A stretch of 5,913 bases of DNA from Mycobacterium sp. Its GTDB lineage: Bacteria; Actinomycetota; Actinomycetes; Mycobacteriales; Mycobacteriaceae. Where the stretch lies: contig JAQSXQ010000411.1 in the NCBI GenBank assembly GCA_029256565.1, positions 1-5,913 of the forward strand. Reading direction: 5' to 3'. Position numbers and translations under genes: made by a program. The number at the start of each line of letters is the position of its first letter. Within the stretch, counting starts at the first letter, position 1. Below are positions 3,955 through 5,913 of the stretch, piece after piece. The notes below the pieces were generated by a model, which saw nothing but the letters and a program-made list of their open reading frames with translations, was not told where the DNA came from and made no database searches.

Positions 3955-5631
3955 CAGATCGGCCTCGCGCGGCACCGAAACGTCGTCCCAACGTCCGCGC
4001 TGGAAGCGCAGCTGAGTTAGGAGGTCGTCGAAACGTTCGAACCGCAGCGCTTCGGTTAGCGGGCGGTTGAGATCGTCGACGACGAGCACGGCTGGGTCGT
4101 CGTCGAGACGGTCTCGATAGTCCAGCAGGACTGCGCGGTCGTGGTCCGCCTCCAGCACGACGAGCCTATCGGATCCCGGATGCTGGCGCCCCCAGGGAAT
4201 CTCGTTCGGCGCGAACCCTATCCGGTCTGACAACACGGCAAGTGTGACCACGTATTCGAGCGGTATCGGGAAGCGCATGACCTCGACGTCTCGCACCGCG
4301 GCGCCGTCGGCGAACCTGACGAACCGCGCGGCGACCCCGCCGCCATTACGTTCCCGCCATAGTGCGACGAGGTTCAAGGGCAGTTCGAGCCCGAGTCGGT
4401 CCTGGGTGGCAGCCACTAGGGCGTCGTCGGCGGCCAACCTGGGCTCCGTGCCGTCCTCGCGCTGAATCGCGTTGCGGTAGAAGGCGTGGGGGTCGGCGGT
4501 ACCCCAGAAGCGACCCGCCCACTGGTCGTCGGGCACTTCCTCCATGGATGCGCCGAGATCCCGCTTGGGCGTCTCGGTGTGCAGGCGGTCCCGTTCGCCT
4601 CGCAGCGCCACGAAGAATTGGTCGAAGTCGTCGAACGCGAGGTCCACCGGGTCTTCGCCTGGGGTCTTGTCGTAGTTCACGATCAGTACGCGAGGCTGCG
4701 GCCCGGCGGAGTAGTCGAGGAGCGTCATGTCGCCGTACCGCGCCTGCAGCACGATGAGACGCTCCGCGTTCTCGGGCACGTCTTCGGGGTCGTGGGTGAA
4801 GTCCGAGTAGTGCTCTGCCACCGTGCGCAGCGTGTCGAGGGACGCCAGCGACGAGTAGTCGATCGAGAACGCGCCGCGCCAGTCGTCGTACACCGGCCCT
4901 GGATTTGGCACCAGCGGCACGTACAGCCATCCGACGTACCCGCCGTTCAGCACGCGGTACAGCGCACGCAGGGTGTCGGGCAGGCGCACGCCTAGACGCG
5001 TCTCCGCCGCCGCGATCATGTCGTCGTCCGCGGCCGACGGCGGTTTCTGGACCGGGCCCGAACGCGACTCGAGGGCCCTCCGTGAGGCGTTGGTGCGCCA
5101 GTGCTCCGGCGAGACGAAGAACGTATCGAGCGTCAGCTGCCTCGGATCGATGTCCAGTTCGATCTCGGGCTCGACGTTCACCGCGTCATCGGTGAGCAGG
5201 CCTTCCGGTGTCGATGCCACGCTGGCCGCCGCGGGCGCAGCGCTCTCCAGTCGTATGACGACGATGCTGATGGCCGCGCCGACCGCAAGGAGCAGTGCCA
5301 TGGTGATGGTGTCCCCCGCCGTCAGCGGCGCCAATGCGCGGTTGCCGGCAACGAGCCGGCCCAAGCCCACACCGAGGACGTAGCAGACCCCTGCCACGAC
5401 CGCCTGGACGGGGAGCGCTACCAGCACTGAAAGGAAGATCTGCGGCCCACCACCGGTGCGCCAGGCCAACTTGCACGCATTCCACTTGCCCAGGGCGTAC
5501 AGGACCGTGAAGACGGGGGTTGCCAGTAGGACCACCCATGGCGATCGCTGCACCCAGCCGACGGCCATCATGGTGCCGATCACGGCTAGGGCGGCGGCGA
5601 GGCGCAGTCCGAGCGCCAACTTCGGCGTCAT
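3943..5631 (-). CDS. Membrane-anchored protein with two tandem SUKH (SMI1/KNR4) domains
   Basis: The product is 562 residues from ATG 5629-5631. The first ~130 residues hold four hydrophobic segments (about 7-27, 32-48, 64-92 and 107-127). The Lys/Arg-rich loop after the second ('GKWNACKLAWR') suggests an N-in, C-in layout with the rest in the cytoplasm. An acidic linker ('EPEIELDIDP') leads to two homologous domains at about 200-345 and 400-545. Each begins 'ADDxxxAAxxxRLGxxLPxxLxALxRxxNGG', continues with 'ERLIVLQA...LLDY' or 'DRLVVLEA...LLDY', and ends with 'FDxxxxxLR'. The copies are offset by 198-200 residues, an old internal duplication. The pattern matches SMI1/KNR4, also called SUKH, a family that includes many bacterial toxin-immunity proteins. 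Which partner it binds is unknown. ATG 5631 has GGGAG 7 nt upstream; an upstream ATG (5667) and GTG (5679) would add 12 or 16 residues and have poorer ribosome sites. It ends in two hairpins. Confidence 0.85.
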   Translation of the reverse strand: MTPKLALGLRLAAALAVIGTMMAVGWVQRSPWVVLLATPVFTVLYALGKWNACKLAWRTGGGPQIFLSVLVALPVQAVVAGVCYVLGVGLGRLVAGNRALAPLTAGDTITMALLLAVGAAISIVVIRLESAAPAAASVASTPEGLLTDDAVNVEPEIELDIDPRQLTLDTFFVSPEHWRTNASRRALESRSGPVQKPPSAADDDMIAAAETRLGVRLPDTLRALYRVLNGGYVGWLYVPLVPNPGPVYDDWRGAFSIDYSSLASLDTLRTVAEHYSDFTHDPEDVPENAERLIVLQARYGDMTLLDYSAGPQPRVLIVNYDKTPGEDPVDLAFDDFDQFFVALRGERDRLHTETPKRDLGASMEEVPDDQWAGRFWGTADPHAFYRNAIQREDGTEPRLAADDALVAATQDRLGLELPLNLVALWRERNGGGVAARFVRFADGAAVRDVEVMRFPIPLEYVVTLAVLSDRIGFAPNEIPWGRQHPGSDRLVVLEADHDRAVLLDYRDRLDDDPAVLVVDDLNRPLTEALRFERFDDLLTQLRFQRGRWDDVSVPREADLAEA

Positions 5632-5638
5632 CAGAACA

Positions 5639-5643
5639 CTCCC
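5639..5643 (-). promoter_or_regulatory. Ribosome binding site deciding the SUKH-gene start
   Basis: GGGAG on the minus strand lies 7 nt before ATG 5631, ideal Shine-Dalgarno spacing. The competing ATG at 5667 has AAAGGG only 3 nt away, which is too close for good initiation. It is the clearest Shine-Dalgarno in the window, since most other genes here look leaderless. Confidence 0.5.
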
Positions 5644-5715
5644 GTCGTCTCGGCGATAGGTCGGCATCAACCCTTTCACGCGCGAAGACGAACCGCAGGT
5701 GCACCCTTAGCCGGC

Positions 5716-5727
5716 TCGCCGCGGCGA
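5716..5727. repeat. 12-bp palindrome upstream of the SUKH gene
   Basis: TCGCCGCGGCGA is a perfect 12-bp palindrome in the gap between the partial upstream gene and the SUKH gene. The flanks GCTCG (5714-5718) and CGAGC (5728-5732) also pair, so the transcript could fold. It may be an operator for the SUKH gene or a terminator hairpin for the upstream gene; the sequence alone does not decide. Confidence 0.35.
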
Positions 5728-5752
5728 CGAGCGTGGGCGGGCTCGCACGAAG

Positions 5753-5913
5753 CTAGCCCTTGTCTGCCGTCGAACTCGAGTAATCCCAAGACAGCGTCTT
5801 CACGGGCGTCATGCGGATGTAGGCGGCGCCTGGTCTGGGCGCGGTGGGCCATTCGGGCTCTGGCACGCCCCGTGCCCGGGCGCCCTCCCTCGCGAGCTGA
5901 AGTGCCTCGCCCT
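5753..5913 (-). CDS. Unidentified protein, C-terminal 52 residues (cut by window edge)
   Basis: One minus-strand frame is open from the right edge to a TAG at 5753-5755. It shows strong G/C preference at third positions and a balanced composition: an amphipathic helix-like start (EALQLAREGARARG), a Pro-rich turn (PEPEWPTAPRPG), then 'AAYIRMTPVKTLSWDYSSS' and a short polar tail. The other open minus frame here is Arg/His-rich and looks like a shadow. I do not recognise the family. It is transcribed toward the SUKH gene and ends about 120 nt before that gene's preferred start, so co-transcription is possible though a palindrome lies between. Toxin and SUKH-immunity genes are often found in this order, but nothing in these 52 residues identifies a toxin. 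Confidence 0.55.
   Translation of the reverse strand, partial: GEALQLAREGARARGVPEPEWPTAPRPGAAYIRMTPVKTLSWDYSSSTADKG

Noticed and set aside
3417..4070. Plus-strand open frame of 217 codons
   Set aside because: It is antisense to the hydrolase pseudogene and the end of the SUKH gene, and lacks any family signature.
4346..4930. Arg-rich minus-strand frame of 194 codons inside the SUKH gene
   Set aside because: It is a frame-shifted shadow of the SUKH coding sequence, with the typical Arg/Ala/Gly-rich translation of high-GC off-frames.
5186..5704. Minus-strand frame of 172 codons overlapping the SUKH N-terminus
   Set aside because: It is a His/Arg/Gly-rich off-frame translation. The overlapping frame encodes the membrane helices with proper hydrophobic composition.

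Overview
The window is high-GC DNA from an actinobacterium, most likely a mycobacterium or close relative. The evidence is strong G/C third-position bias in the real frames, a mycothiol-dependent-enzyme family gene (mycothiol is an actinobacterial thiol), and several genes whose -10-like hexamer sits only 6-7 nt before the start codon, the usual layout of mycobacterial leaderless mRNAs. No rRNA, tRNA, CRISPR array, insertion sequence or integrase was seen.

Layout, left to right. Positions 1-171 (minus) hold the first 57 codons of an MBL-fold metallohydrolase that runs off the left edge. Positions 172-518 carry no convincing gene, only a hairpin. Two minus-strand genes follow, probably one transcript: a GNAT acetyltransferase (1193-1681), then a DinB/MDMPI-type mycothiol-dependent enzyme (519-1163), 29 nt apart. 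Next is a divergent pair: a PuuE-like polysaccharide deacetylase (1767-2624, minus) and a MerR-family regulator (2686-3051, plus). Their 61-bp shared gap holds a dyad inside a 20-bp promoter spacer, the classic MerR-regulated arrangement. Convergent to merR lies a dienelactone-hydrolase-family gene (3158-3869, minus). It is broken by a frameshift and seems to have lost about 20 codons. Two hairpins separate it from a large minus-strand gene (3943-5631) encoding four N-terminal membrane helices and two tandem SUKH (SMI1/KNR4) domains. The right edge holds the C-terminal 52 codons of an unidentified minus-strand gene (5753-5913).

The genes do not form one pathway; this looks like a patchwork of small accessory units. 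The most testable unit is MerR plus deacetylase, where the regulator probably controls its divergent neighbour and itself through one operator. The most unusual protein is the membrane-anchored double-SUKH protein. SUKH domains are best known in bacteria as immunity proteins against polymorphic toxins, but no toxin can be recognised in this window, so an immunity role is only a hypothesis.
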